DNA from: Brevibacterium oceani
GTDB taxonomy: Bacteria > Actinomycetota > Actinomycetes > Actinomycetales > Brevibacteriaceae
DNA length: 64,000 nt
Assembly (NCBI RefSeq): GCF_013623835.1
Contig: NZ_JABKDE010000001.1
Location: 372,001-436,000, forward strand
Reading direction: 5' to 3'
In this document: positions 42,777-52,555 of the stretch, in pieces
How the letters are laid out: every line of letters starts with the position of its first letter
Position numbering within the stretch: the stretch's first letter is position 1
Translations under genes and position numbers: made by a program
Notes under the pieces: generated by a model
What the model was told of the DNA's origin: nothing
Seen by the model: the letters and a program-made list of their open reading frames with translations, nothing else
Databases searched by the model: none

Positions 42777-43667
42777 TCACCCGGTGCGTTTCTTCGCGGC
42801 GGACGACTTCGTCGTCCCCGATTTCTTCGACGAGGTCTTCTTCGCAGTCGACTTCTTGCCCGACGTCCCCTTCTTCGATGACCGAGTACTGTCCACGGAC
42901 TTCCGCAGCGCCTCCATGAGGTCGATGACATCGCCGCCGGTGTCCTCCTCGGAGTCTTCCTCGTCGAGGGTCCTCTCGACATCGAGGCTTTCGCCCGATT
43001 CGATCTTCGCGTCGATGAGTCTGCGCAGTTCGACCTGGTAGTCGTCGCTGAACTCTTCGGGAGTGAAGTCCTCGGAGTAGGACTCGACGAGCTTCTCCGA
43101 CATCTCGAGTTCCTTGTCTGAGATCTTCGCCTTCGAGTTCACACCTTTGAAGTCGACGTCGCGGATCTCATCGGCCCAGCGCAGAGTCTGGACCATGAGG
43201 ACCTTTCCGCACACCCGGAGAACGGCCAGCCGCGTGCGTGTGCGCAGAGTGAGCTTGACGATCGCGGTCCGCTCGGTGTCCTCGAGCGTCTGCCGCAGCA
43301 GGAGGTAGGCCTTCGGCGTCTTCGACGTCGGTTCGAGGAAGTAGGATTTCTCGAGCATGATGGGGTCGATCTCATCGCTGGGCACGAACTGGAGGACGTC
43401 GATGTCGTCGTTGTCCTCTGCGGGAAGTGCCTCGAAGTCCTCGTCCGTGAGGACGACCCGGTGCTCGCCGTCGTCATAGGCTTTGTCGATGTCGTCGTAC
43501 TCGACGGTCTTTCCGCATTTCTCGCAGCGGTGCTGGTTGTGGATCCGTCCGCCGTCCTTCGCATGAACCTGGTGCATCCGCACGTCGTGGTTCTCCGTGG
43601 CCGAGTACAGCTTCACGGGCACATTCACGAGGCCGAAGACGATGGAACCGGACCAGATAGCTCTCAT
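42777..43667 (-). CDS. ku: Ku protein (non-homologous end joining)
   Basis: A 296-residue bacterial Ku. The core (1-255) begins IWSGSIVFGLVNVPVKLYSA, with HNQHRCEKCGKTVEYDDI zinc-like Cys pair, and LVESYSEDFTPEEFSDDYQV near the end of the ring domain. A Lys/Ser/Thr-rich tail of about 40 residues (KKGTSGKKSTAKKTSSKKSG) follows, as in some actinobacterial Ku proteins. It binds DNA ends and recruits LigD, encoded 1.8 kb away on the other strand. It is the first gene of a run with the ChaB-like protein. Confidence 0.95.
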   Translation of the reverse strand: MRAIWSGSIVFGLVNVPVKLYSATENHDVRMHQVHAKDGGRIHNQHRCEKCGKTVEYDDIDKAYDDGEHRVVLTDEDFEALPAEDNDDIDVLQFVPSDEIDPIMLEKSYFLEPTSKTPKAYLLLRQTLEDTERTAIVKLTLRTRTRLAVLRVCGKVLMVQTLRWADEIRDVDFKGVNSKAKISDKELEMSEKLVESYSEDFTPEEFSDDYQVELRRLIDAKIESGESLDVERTLDEEDSEEDTGGDVIDLMEALRKSVDSTRSSKKGTSGKKSTAKKTSSKKSGTTKSSAAKKRTG

Positions 43668-43897
43668 TCCCCTATTGAAACGCAGGTTTCGGGCACTGGC
43701 TAGCCCCCTCGGCCGCCCCGCGTCATGGGCAGAGGCCTGAGTCCTTCGGGTTCACGCTCGCACGGGTCTCTTGCGGGCACACTGCTGAGGCACCGTCGCC
43801 GCCCTGCACGGTCGGCGAAGCGATGTTAGATTGGCGATTCGAAGGCGAACCGGCTGCCGGACGGCGGCCTTCGCAATCATCGGATGAAGGAGTACCC

Positions 43898-44041
43898 ATG
43901 GCTGTCATTCTCTGGATCATCGCAGCGCTGCTCGTCGTCTCAGGGATCGCTGCCCTCTTCAGGAAGCAGATTCTCTGGGGCGTCGTGCTCATCGTCGTGG
44001 GCTGCCTCGTCGGGCCCGGGGGAGTGAGCATCTTCACCTGA
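43898..44041 (+). CDS. Small two-helix membrane protein (GPGG type)
   Basis: A 47-residue protein: two hydrophobic helices (AVILWIIAALLVVSGIAALF and WGVVLIVVGCLVG) joined by a basic turn RKQI, ending GPGGVSIFT. Small proteins with this GPGGxS(I/V)F ending are frequent in actinobacteria and of unknown function. GAAGGAG lies 6 bp before the ATG. It is 36 bp upstream of the phospholipase D gene. The 230 bp gap upstream, to ku, holds only a possible promoter with TTAGAT. Confidence 0.75.
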   Translation: MAVILWIIAALLVVSGIAALFRKQILWGVVLIVVGCLVGPGGVSIFT

Positions 44042-44076
44042 GACTGCGGACGGGGCGGAAGGGATAAGGTGAGCAG

Positions 44077-45327
44077 ATGTCTCGTCTGAGAATCGAATCC
44101 CTCCGCGACATCGGCCGTCGTTTCGTGCCCTGGGCGGTCGCCGGCGTCGCCAGTGCGGTGCCGGCGACCGTCGCCGTCTCGATGGCCGTCGACCTCATCC
44201 AGAAACGAGGGCGGAAGTCACGTCCCGCGCCGCGACCAGGAACGTTCAGTTCGACGGTCGAACAGTCAGAACTCGACATCTACACCGACGGTTCCACTCT
44301 CTACGACGCCATGCTCGATGCAATCGGCTCCGCACGCGAGTCGATCCTTATGGAGACGTTCATCTGGAAGAACGACGAGGTGGGGCAGCGATTCATCGAC
44401 GCATTCAACGCGGCGGCGGCGCGCGGTGTGGAGATCCACCTCATCTACGACGGCTTCGCCAACCTGTCGGTGCCCAGCTCCTTCTACCGTCAGCTCTCCG
44501 AACAGGTCCGTGTCCTGCGCCTGCCGACAATCGCACGGCAGTTCTGGCGAGGTCCGCTGCGCCATTCGGGATTCAACCATTCGAAGATCCTCGTCATCGA
44601 TGACGATGTGGCCTTCGTCGGCGGGTTCAACGTCGGTTCCCTCTACGCCCGGCACTGGCGCGATACCCACCTGCGCTCGATCGGGCCCGGAGCATGGGCG
44701 TTGCGACAGTCCGTCGCGGAAGTGTGGAATGCATTCCATGCCGCAGACGACCAGATCTCCTGGGTCCCGCCGGCGGCGTGGGAGTCGCAGCTGCGCGTCT
44801 CGGCGAATCTCCCGGTCCATCTCGTCTATCCGATCCGCAACATGTACCTCAATGCCTTCGCCCGCGCGCGGAAGCGGATCTGACTGACGACTCCCTATTT
44901 CATCCCCGACCAACAGCTGCTGCGCTCTCTCCTCGAGGCGGCGGAGCGTGGCGTGGACGTGCGGGTCATGGTTCCGCAGGAGTCGAACCACATCCTCGGC
45001 GATTGGCTCTCCCGCGGTTTCTTCGAGCAGATGATCAACTCGAAGGTCACGGTTCTGCTCTACACCGCGAGCATGATCCATTCGAAGGTCGCCACGGTCG
45101 ACGGCGAATGGTCGACGGTGGGCACGGCGAACATCGATCGGCTGTCACTGTCGTACAACTACGAGACGAATGTCGAAGTCATCGACAGCGCATTCGCCGC
45201 TGAGATGGAGAAGGTGTTCGACAGCGACGCCACGCACTGCGTCGAACTCGGCGTGGGCTGGCTCAACCGCCACCGGCTGACCAAACTCGCCGAACGCGCA
45301 CTCGTGCCGATGCGTCCCTGGCTGTGA
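44077..45327 (+). pseudogene. Cardiolipin synthase/phospholipase D family gene with in-frame TGA
   Basis: A continuous 417-codon frame interrupted only by TGA at 44881-44883 (codon 269). The N-terminal helix (WAVAGVASAVPATVAVSMAV) anchors it to the membrane. The first HKD motif is FNHSKILVIDDDVAFVGGFN and the second, beyond the TGA, is MIHSKVATVDGEWSTVGTAN. The stop falls in ARKRI-(stop)-LTTPYFIPDQQLL, where homologues have Trp or another aromatic. Both halves are otherwise intact, so this is one recent base change (TGG to TGA) or a sequencing error. TAAGGT lies 6 bp before the ATG, a probable leaderless start. Confidence 0.85.
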
Positions 45328-45514
45328 CGACGATGCTCGATGTCGTTCACGTCGCTGCGACATGGCCAGGCCCTTGGAACTGTGACCTGTCTCGGGACTC
45401 ACCCGCAGCGAGGATGTTCGGGCGGTCCCGCACCCCCTGTTGCACTTGATCAGTGCCGAGTACGGTGAAAGGACCATCGGTCCGGCACGAACGGTGCGAA
45501 CGAGGAGGTGCCCA

Positions 45515-48013
45515 ATGGCACGCCGCGAGCAGAAGGTCACGGTCGAGGGCCATCGACTGACATTGAGCAATCTGGACAAGGTCCTCTACCCGGAGACCGG
45601 CACGACGAAGGGGGAGATCCTCGACTACTGCGCCCGGATCGCCCCGTACCTCATCCGCCATGCCCGGGACCGGATCGCCACGCGCAAACGCTGGGTCGAC
45701 GGCGTCGGCACTCCCGATGACCCCGGAGATGTGTTCTTCGAGAAGAACCTCCCGGACTCTGCCCCGTCGTGGATCCGAACACGGGCGATCCGGCACTCCA
45801 CCGGGACCAAACGCTATCCCCTGGTCAACGATCTCGCGACCCTGACCTACCTCACGCAGATGGCCGCGCTCGAGATCCATGTGCCCCAGTGGAGGGTGCG
45901 CGCGGGGGCGAAGGACCCCGGCACGATCGACTCGGAGACCCGTTTCCCCGACCGGATGGTCTTCGACCTCGACCCCGGTCCCGGGCGCGGTCTGGCCGAC
46001 TGCATCGAGGTGGCCGAGCTCGTGCGCGAACTGCTCGAGGGCATGGACCTGGAGGTCTACCCGGTGACCAGCGGATCGAAAGGCGTCCACCTGTATGCGC
46101 CGCTGGACGGTTCGGTGAGCTCGCAGCACGTCTCCGACGTCGCCCATGAACTCGCCCGCAGCCTGGAAGCCGACCACACGAAGCTCATCGTCTCCGCGAT
46201 GAAGAAGACGCTGCGGGAGAACAAGGTCCTCATCGACTGGTCGCAGAACTCGGCGTCGAAGACCACGGTGGCTCCGTATTCTCTGCGCGGCCGCTTCACC
46301 CCCATGGTCGCCGCACCGCGCAGGTGGGCCGAATTCGACGACCCAGCCGCCGTCGAGCAGGTGCGCTTCGAGGAGGTCCTCGACCGGATCGACGATGTCG
46401 GGGACCTCCTCGAACCTCTCGCCGAGGCGGTCGGAAGAACCGCCTCGGCTCCGGAGTCCGGAGGCGGGGCAGAGTCCCGAGCCGAGGCGGAGCCCGAAGC
46501 CGACCCGAAGTCGGACGAGGACCCGGAAGCCGAGCGCGACCGACTGGAGGTCTACCGGTCCAAACGGGACCCGAAGCGCACGAGCGAACCCGTGCCGGCG
46601 AAACAGGGAACGAGCGGGGACGAACTGACCTTCGTCATCCAGGAGCACCATGCGAGGAGCCTCCACTGGGACTTCCGACTCGAACACGATGGTGTGCTGG
46701 TCTCCTGGGCGCTGCCGAAGGGACCGCCGACCGACACGGGGAAGAACCACCTGGCGGTCCAGACCGAGGACCACCCCCTCGAATACGGCAGCTTCGAAGG
46801 CACGATCCCGAAAGGGGAGTACGGGGCTGGCGACGTCGAGATCTGGGATGCCGGCACCGTCGAACTCGAGAAGTGGCATGAGGGCAAGGAGATCATTGCG
46901 GTCCTCCACGGGCGTGAGAACGGCGGCCTCGGGGGAGTGCGACGGTTCGCCCTGTTCAACACCGGGGGCCATGGTCCGAACAAGGACCCGGAGAAGAACT
47001 GGATGATCCACCTCATAAAGGACGAGCCGAAGAAGGAAGCTCTGCCGACGGACCTGTCACCGATGCTCGCGAGCATCGGCGACATCGGCTCCGTCCGGCG
47101 GGAAGCCGAGGACTGGGCCTTCGAGATGAAGTGGGACGGCATCCGCGCCCTGGCGAGGGTGCAGCTGGGCGACGGGGACCGCAGCGGCAGCATCGAGCTG
47201 ACCAGCCGCAACGGCCGGGACATGACGAGCACCTATCCGGAGCTTCGCGAACTGACCGACTGTGTCGAGGTCGACTGCGTCCTCGACGGGGAGATCGTCG
47301 CCCTCGGGCAGGGTGGCAGGCCCGACTTCGGGAGACTTCAGCGCAGAATGGGGCTGAGCCGGGAGAGCGACGTCGAACGGGAGCGGCAACGCACCCCCGT
47401 CTACCTCATGGTCTTCGACGTCCTCCACGCCGACGGCACCTCGCTGTTGCGCACCCCCTATACGGAACGGCGCGAACGTCTGTTCGAACTCGTGGCCGAG
47501 AGCGAGCACATCCATGTGCCCGAGGCCTTCGAAGGAAGCGTCGACGCCGCCTTCGAGTCCAGCCGGAAGCTTCGACTCGAAGGTGTGATGGCGAAGCGGA
47601 CCGACAGCGTCTATCTCCCCGGAAAGCGCACCCGCACCTGGGCCAAGCTCAAGCACGCCTCGACGCGCGATGTCATCATCGTCGGCTGGCGGACCGGTGA
47701 AGGCGAACGCTCGGGCAGCTTCGCCTCACTGCTGGTCGCCGCCCATGACGACGACGGGCTTCACTACCTCGGTCGCGTGGGCACCGGATTCGACGAGGCG
47801 GCCCTGCGGAGTCTGCGCTCGAACCTCGATCGCCGGTCTCGGAAGACGCCGGCGCTCACCGTGCCGGCCGCAGAGTCGCGGGATGCTCACTGGGTGCGAA
47901 CCGACCTCGTCGGAGAGGTCCGGTTCTCTGGCCTGACCGAGGCCGGACGCCTGCGGCACCCGGTCTGGCGCGGCCTGCGCTCTGACATCGACGCAGAGGA
48001 CGTCCGAGTCTGA
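45515..48013 (+). CDS. ligD: ATP-dependent multifunctional DNA ligase LigD (POL-PE-LIG)
   Basis: An 832-residue three-domain NHEJ enzyme. The PrimPol-type polymerase (about 1-290) has MVFDLDPGPGRGLADCIEVA with the metal-binding Asp pair. An acidic linker (about 305-365) follows, then the 3'-phosphoesterase (about 365-510; FVIQEHHARSLHWDFRLEHD, YGSFEGTIPKGEYGAG). The ligase (about 530-832) has FEMKWDGIRALARV with the AMP-accepting Lys, and RLEGVMAKRTDSVY. The POL-PE-LIG order is that of mycobacterial LigD. The ATG at 45515 follows GAGGAGG. It works with Ku, encoded nearby. Confidence 0.95.
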   Translation: MARREQKVTVEGHRLTLSNLDKVLYPETGTTKGEILDYCARIAPYLIRHARDRIATRKRWVDGVGTPDDPGDVFFEKNLPDSAPSWIRTRAIRHSTGTKRYPLVNDLATLTYLTQMAALEIHVPQWRVRAGAKDPGTIDSETRFPDRMVFDLDPGPGRGLADCIEVAELVRELLEGMDLEVYPVTSGSKGVHLYAPLDGSVSSQHVSDVAHELARSLEADHTKLIVSAMKKTLRENKVLIDWSQNSASKTTVAPYSLRGRFTPMVAAPRRWAEFDDPAAVEQVRFEEVLDRIDDVGDLLEPLAEAVGRTASAPESGGGAESRAEAEPEADPKSDEDPEAERDRLEVYRSKRDPKRTSEPVPAKQGTSGDELTFVIQEHHARSLHWDFRLEHDGVLVSWALPKGPPTDTGKNHLAVQTEDHPLEYGSFEGTIPKGEYGAGDVEIWDAGTVELEKWHEGKEIIAVLHGRENGGLGGVRRFALFNTGGHGPNKDPEKNWMIHLIKDEPKKEALPTDLSPMLASIGDIGSVRREAEDWAFEMKWDGIRALARVQLGDGDRSGSIELTSRNGRDMTSTYPELRELTDCVEVDCVLDGEIVALGQGGRPDFGRLQRRMGLSRESDVERERQRTPVYLMVFDVLHADGTSLLRTPYTERRERLFELVAESEHIHVPEAFEGSVDAAFESSRKLRLEGVMAKRTDSVYLPGKRTRTWAKLKHASTRDVIIVGWRTGEGERSGSFASLLVAAHDDDGLHYLGRVGTGFDEAALRSLRSNLDRRSRKTPALTVPAAESRDAHWVRTDLVGEVRFSGLTEAGRLRHPVWRGLRSDIDAEDVRV

Positions 48014-48038
48014 GCTTCCTCGGCTGACAGGCGGTCGC

Positions 48039-49625
48039 TCAGAGCGAATGGAACGTTCCCGCATCGGCCCGCGCCCAGTCACGGCTCCAGGTCTCGGGCG
48101 GCTGCGCCAGCAGCTCTCCTGGTTCGAGCCAGTCGTAGAGATCGGCGTACGAAAGGTGTTCGTTGCGGCCGATGTTGCGGTGGAGCTGCTGTGGGGAGAG
48201 CTCGGTGGGATCGCTGACGCCCATCGAGGCCATGATCTCCACGGCCTGCTGCACGGTCGCTTCCTGGTAGTTCCGCACCCGTTCACTCTTATCACCCACG
48301 TGCAGTGCCCTCTGCCGCTTGGGGTCCTGGGTGGTGACACCGACCGGGCACTGCCCGGTGTGGCAGATCTGAGCCTGAATGCAGCCGACTGCCATCATCA
48401 TGGCGCGGGCCGAGTTCGTATAGTCTGCCCCCTGGATGAGGCGCTTGACGATGTCGTTTCCGGCGGCGACCTTCCCGCTGGCGCCGATGCGGATCCGATC
48501 CCGCAGGCCGGTCCCGACCAGCGCGTTGTGGACGGTGAGGAGGCCGTCGGTGAGCGGAGTGCCCACGTGATCCTCGTACTCGAGGGGAGCGGCACCCGTG
48601 CCGCCCTCGGATCCGTCGACGATGATGAAGTCGGGTGCGGTTCCGACCTCGAGCATCGCCTTGCAGATCGCGAGCACATCCGTGCGGGATCCCACACAGA
48701 GTTTGAACCCCGTGGGCTTGCCGCCCGAGAGCTCGCGCATCCGAGCGATGAACTCGATGAGTTCGACCGGGGTGTGAAAGACGCTGTGGGCGGCCGGGCT
48801 CACGCACTTCTCGCCTTGCGGAACGCCTCGCGTCCGGGCGATCTCAGCGTTGACCTTCGCTGCCGGCAGGACGCCTCCGATTCCGGGTTTCGCGCCCTGG
48901 CTCAGTTTGAGTGAGACGCACTTGACTTGGTCGCGGGAGCTTTGGTCAGCGAACTGGGCGGGGTCGAAGCCTCCGCTGTCGGTCCGGGCACCGAAATAGC
49001 CCGACCCGATCTCCCAGACGAGGTCGCCGCCGTTCTCGAGGTGGTAGTCGGAGATCCCTCCCTCACCGGTGTCATGGGCGAAGCCGCCGAGGTCGGCGCC
49101 GCGGTTGAGCGCCCTGACGGCGTTGGGCGACAGGGAGCCGAAGCTCATGGCCGAGACGTTGAGCAGCGCCATGCTGTAGGGCTTCGCACAGTCGGGCCCG
49201 CCCACCTGCACGCGAGGCGTCTGGTCCGGAACCGCGACGGGCGCGGTGGAGTGGATGAGGAACTCATAGCCGACGGAGTTGACGTCCCGTTCGGTGCCGA
49301 AGGCCAGCTCTCCGTGGATTCCCTTCGCGCGTTCGTAGACGAGGGAGCGGATGTCTCGGTCGAAGGGCCGTCCGTCCCAGTTGCGTTCGATGAAGTACTG
49401 CTGGAGTTCGGGTCGGAGCGTCTCCAACAGGAATCGCAGGTGACCGACGACGGGGTAGTTGCGCAGAATCGAGTGCTTGCGCTGCAGCAGGTCGTACACG
49501 GCCACGCCGACGACGGCGAGCACCACCGCACCGAGGACCCACCACGCCCACGGTCCGACGGCTGCAGCCCAGGCCACCGCCACCAGTCCGGTCAGCGCTG
49601 ACGTGATCGCCAGGAAACGCCCCAT
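48039..49625 (-). CDS. FMN-binding glutamate synthase family protein
   Basis: A 528-residue protein. Two N-terminal helices (FLAITSALTGLVAVAWAAAV, WWVLGAVVLAVVGVAVYDLL) anchor a GltB-type central/FMN domain: LNVSAMSFGSLSPNAVRALN, DTGEGGISDYHLENGGDLVW, KLSQGAKPGIGGVLP, and FIIVDGSEGGTGAAPLEYED. ICHTGQCPVGVTTQDP carries Cys residues as in the Fe-S site of glutamate synthase. No glutaminase domain is present, so it is not a full glutamate synthase; the reaction is unknown. The ATG at 49625 has GAGGAG 7 bp upstream. Confidence 0.9.
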   Translation of the reverse strand: MGRFLAITSALTGLVAVAWAAAVGPWAWWVLGAVVLAVVGVAVYDLLQRKHSILRNYPVVGHLRFLLETLRPELQQYFIERNWDGRPFDRDIRSLVYERAKGIHGELAFGTERDVNSVGYEFLIHSTAPVAVPDQTPRVQVGGPDCAKPYSMALLNVSAMSFGSLSPNAVRALNRGADLGGFAHDTGEGGISDYHLENGGDLVWEIGSGYFGARTDSGGFDPAQFADQSSRDQVKCVSLKLSQGAKPGIGGVLPAAKVNAEIARTRGVPQGEKCVSPAAHSVFHTPVELIEFIARMRELSGGKPTGFKLCVGSRTDVLAICKAMLEVGTAPDFIIVDGSEGGTGAAPLEYEDHVGTPLTDGLLTVHNALVGTGLRDRIRIGASGKVAAGNDIVKRLIQGADYTNSARAMMMAVGCIQAQICHTGQCPVGVTTQDPKRQRALHVGDKSERVRNYQEATVQQAVEIMASMGVSDPTELSPQQLHRNIGRNEHLSYADLYDWLEPGELLAQPPETWSRDWARADAGTFHSL

Positions 49626-49874
49626 GGAAGACTCCTCACTCCGAGCACCGAGGCGAGGTCGAGACGACCCCGCCTCCCTCACCCCATCGTGGACCTCCGG
49701 TTGACGCTTGTGAAGCCGCAGCGACATCAGTGGGAAGTCTGCTTGTCCTCGTGTCGGGTGGTGTCGAGCCGTCGGTGGGTCGGCAGGTTAACACTGCGAT
49801 CAGGGCGTCTGCGCCCCCTTACGGGAACGCGGTGACTGCGTTAGTCTCGGGAGACCTGTGACAAGGAGCAGACA

Positions 49875-50297
49875 ATGAATGCACCTGAGAACATCGCCTA
49901 CACCGCTCGCGCGGAGATCACCGGCGGTCGGGACGGACATGGCGCCACCGACGACAAGATGGTCGACGTCGACCTGCGCACACCGAAGGAACAGGGCGGA
50001 CCGGGCGGCGGCACCAACCCCGAACAGCTCTTCGCCGTCGGCTACGGGGCCTGTTTCCAGGGCGCACTCGGGCTGGCGGGCAAGGAACAGGGCGTCGACA
50101 CCTCGAAATCCGTCGTCAACTCCCAAGTCGGGATCGGCAAGGAGGGTGAGAGCTTCGGTCTGTCGGTGAGACTCGAGGTCAGCATCCCCGACGTGGACCT
50201 CGAGACCGCGCAGAAGCTCGTCGACCGCACCCACGAGCTCTGCCCCTATTCCAAGGCCACCCGTGGCAACATCCCCGTCGAGGTCGTCGCGGTCTGA
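49875..50297 (+). CDS. ohr: Organic hydroperoxide resistance protein Ohr
   Basis: A 140-residue OsmC/Ohr thiol peroxidase that reduces organic hydroperoxides. Peroxidatic Cys in FAVGYGACFQGAL (about residue 60) and resolving Cys in THELCPYSKATRGN (about residue 124) are both present. Length is normal. ACAAGGAGCAG precedes the ATG. No OhrR regulator is adjacent, but GTCTC-GG-GAGAC near 49845 is a short dyad just upstream. The 249 bp gap to the glutamate synthase-like gene holds otherwise only the two divergent promoters. Confidence 0.93.
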   Translation: MNAPENIAYTARAEITGGRDGHGATDDKMVDVDLRTPKEQGGPGGGTNPEQLFAVGYGACFQGALGLAGKEQGVDTSKSVVNSQVGIGKEGESFGLSVRLEVSIPDVDLETAQKLVDRTHELCPYSKATRGNIPVEVVAV

Positions 50298-50312
50298 GAC
50301 CGGTCGAGGACT

Positions 50313-51053
50313 TCAGCCCTCCTCGTCGTCCTCTTCGTCGAGGGTGCTGAAGTCCTCCACCTCGCGGGGAGCTCCCGCGACGAGGATCTCGTCGTTGGCG
50401 TAGAGAGTGACATCCTGGTCAGCGATATTCCAGCTGTCCTCTCCGTCACGCCTGAACGCGACGACACTGATCCCGTACTCGCGTCTGATGTCGAACGATG
50501 CCAGCGGTGAATCCGAGATGCGCACCGGCGGGGCCGTGCGGGCCAGTACGAAGTCTTCGCTGACGGGCATGAAGTCGGACATGTGCCCGCGGATGAGATG
50601 CGCTGTCCGGCGCCCCATGTCGTTCTCCGGACGGATCACATTGTCGATGCCCAACTGTCCGAGGATGTCCGCATGCGTCTGACTGACCGCCTTGGCCCAG
50701 ATATGCTGATTCCCGATTTTGAGGACCTTCGAAGCGACGAGGATGCCGGCTTCGAGGTCATTGCCGATGGCGATCACCACTCGGCTGACCTCCTCGATGC
50801 CGAGCTGACGCAGCACGGTCTCATCCGTTGCATCGGTGCGGGAGACGAAGGCGAGCTTGTCGGAGTACTGGGCCACGACCGCCTCGTCGATGTCGATGCC
50901 GATGACGTCGACGCCGTAGGCGGCCAGTTCCGTGGCCAGTGATCCGCCGAAGCGACCCAGCCCGATGACGGCCACCGCTCCGTCCCTGGCCAGGGGGTGG
51001 GGGTTGCCCAAGAAGAACGCCGCAGGTCGCGTGCGCCACTTTCTGCTCTTCAT
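50313..51053 (-). CDS. TrkA/KtrA-type RCK regulatory subunit for K+ uptake
   Basis: A 246-residue cytosolic protein. The RCK_N Rossmann domain (about residues 28-145) has AVAVIGLGRFGGSLATELAA with VDVIGIDIDEAVV, binding NAD(H) or ATP. The RCK_C domain (about 150-240) follows. It gates the TrkH/KtrB-like channel encoded 64 bp upstream on the same strand. It converges closely on ohr (15 bp). GGAAAGGAGACCGGAG precedes the start at 51053. Confidence 0.9.
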   Translation of the reverse strand: MKSRKWRTRPAAFFLGNPHPLARDGAVAVIGLGRFGGSLATELAAYGVDVIGIDIDEAVVAQYSDKLAFVSRTDATDETVLRQLGIEEVSRVVIAIGNDLEAGILVASKVLKIGNQHIWAKAVSQTHADILGQLGIDNVIRPENDMGRRTAHLIRGHMSDFMPVSEDFVLARTAPPVRISDSPLASFDIRREYGISVVAFRRDGEDSWNIADQDVTLYANDEILVAGAPREVEDFSTLDEEDDEEG

Positions 51054-51117
51054 CTCCGGTCTCCTTTCCTGAAGTGCGTGGGTGCTGACTGTGAGGCAGC
51101 GATGCCGGTCGGGCTGC

Positions 51118-52461
51118 TCAGCCGATGAGCGGCCGTTCGACCGGGAGCTCGTAGCGGATGGCCCGTGCCCGCAGCGCCAGTCCCGAAGCGACGGTCACCG
51201 GACCCAGCCGCCCCAGGATCATCACTGCGATGAGGACGGCCTGACTCGTTCCGGGCAGCCCTGCGGTGATGCCGGTCGACAGGCCGACGTTGCCGAAGCC
51301 GGAGACGACCTCGAAGAGGAGGCGATCGAGGCCGGGACGCGGGTCATCGAGCATGAGGACGATGGTGGCTGTGGCGATGAGCGCGAGAGCGAGGACGATC
51401 ACCGTCGTCGCCTGTCGGTACGCTGATCGTGCCACTCGGGATCCGAAGAGGTTCGTCGCCGTGCCTCCGGAGATCTCGGCCCAGGTCATCGCCAGCAGCA
51501 CGAGGACAGTGGTGATCTTGACCCCGCCTGCGGTTCCCGCCGGGCCTCCGCCGACGAACATGAGGATGTCCATCACGAACCAGGTCGCGGGATGCAGCTG
51601 CGAGATGTCGACGGTGCTGAAACCCGCGGTGCGTGTGGTCGTCGATTGGAATGCGGCCGCCTGCAGCTTTTCCCGCAGGTCGAATCGTCCCAGAGTGCCG
51701 GGATTGTTCCATTCGACTGCGGCGATGAACACCGTGCCGGTCAGGAGCAGAACCGGAGTGGCGACGACCACCGCACGCGTCGTCATGCTCCAGGCCAGCG
51801 GGGCCCGAAAGCGTCGGACGATCTCGATGAACACCGGATAGCCGAGTCCGCCGAGGATGATCGCCGCGGCTACGGGTGCGCAGACGAAGGGATCGGTGGC
51901 GTAGCGGGCGAGGCTGTCGGATCTGAGACCGAAGCCGGCGTTGTTGAACGCCGAGACCGCGTGGAAGACCGCGTCCCACGCCGCGTGTCCGGGTTCTTCA
52001 CCGTAGTGGACGGCGAAGCGAAGGAACAACGTCGTCGCAACGACTGCCTCGGTGGCGAGGGTGAGACCGATGATCCGCAGCACCATGGGTCGGACGCCTC
52101 CGATATCGGAGCTTTTGGCCTCGGCGGCGGCCGACTCCCGGAGCCTGAGCCCGACCTTTCCCGCGACGAGCATGGCCAGAAGAGTCGTGAACAGCAGGAC
52201 GCCGAGGCCGCCGAGCTGGATGAGGCCGAGGATCACGGCCTGACCGAAGAACGTGTAGTCGCTTCCGGTCGAGAGCACCTCCAGGCCCGTGACGCTGATC
52301 GCGGAGGTGGCGGTGAAGAGCGCAGACAGCACTGAGATGCCGCCGTGAGTCGACGTCGCCGCGGGCAGCATCAGCAGGCCCGTGCCGAGGAGCAGAGCCG
52401 CAAGGTAGGTCACGACCACGCGGTCGATGGCATTGCGATGAGGATGATGCACGGTCGGCAT
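51118..52461 (-). CDS. TrkH/KtrB-type potassium transporter
   Basis: A 447-residue membrane protein made of four M1-P-M2 repeats. Selectivity-filter loops are seen at FTATSAISVTGLEVLSTGSD, FHAVSAFNNAGFGL, GGGPAGTAGGVKITTV and EVVSGFGNVGLSTGITAGLP. Selectivity Gly residues are in each. It moves K+ (with Na+ or H+) into the cell, together with the RCK subunit downstream. Start ATG at 52461; no strong ribosome site is seen. Confidence 0.92.
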   Translation of the reverse strand: MPTVHHPHRNAIDRVVVTYLAALLLGTGLLMLPAATSTHGGISVLSALFTATSAISVTGLEVLSTGSDYTFFGQAVILGLIQLGGLGVLLFTTLLAMLVAGKVGLRLRESAAAEAKSSDIGGVRPMVLRIIGLTLATEAVVATTLFLRFAVHYGEEPGHAAWDAVFHAVSAFNNAGFGLRSDSLARYATDPFVCAPVAAAIILGGLGYPVFIEIVRRFRAPLAWSMTTRAVVVATPVLLLTGTVFIAAVEWNNPGTLGRFDLREKLQAAAFQSTTTRTAGFSTVDISQLHPATWFVMDILMFVGGGPAGTAGGVKITTVLVLLAMTWAEISGGTATNLFGSRVARSAYRQATTVIVLALALIATATIVLMLDDPRPGLDRLLFEVVSGFGNVGLSTGITAGLPGTSQAVLIAVMILGRLGPVTVASGLALRARAIRYELPVERPLIG

Positions 52462-52555
52462 GCTATCGACCTCGAATCAGCTCTGCCGTAGACGTCATAG
52501 GCTCAACAGTACCGATGTTCCCCCGGGCCACAAGGGGGTCTGTTCGGCACTCGGC

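Noticed and set aside
44881..44883. Selenocysteine or Trp recoding at the TGA in the phospholipase D gene
   Set aside because: No selenocysteine insertion hairpin is evident, Cys is not the expected residue, and TGA ends many other genes here.
45347..47011. Long open frame of about 550 codons antisense to ligD
   Set aside because: It lies wholly opposite a gene with three identifiable catalytic domains, and its residues are Arg/Val/Asp-rich shadow composition without motifs.
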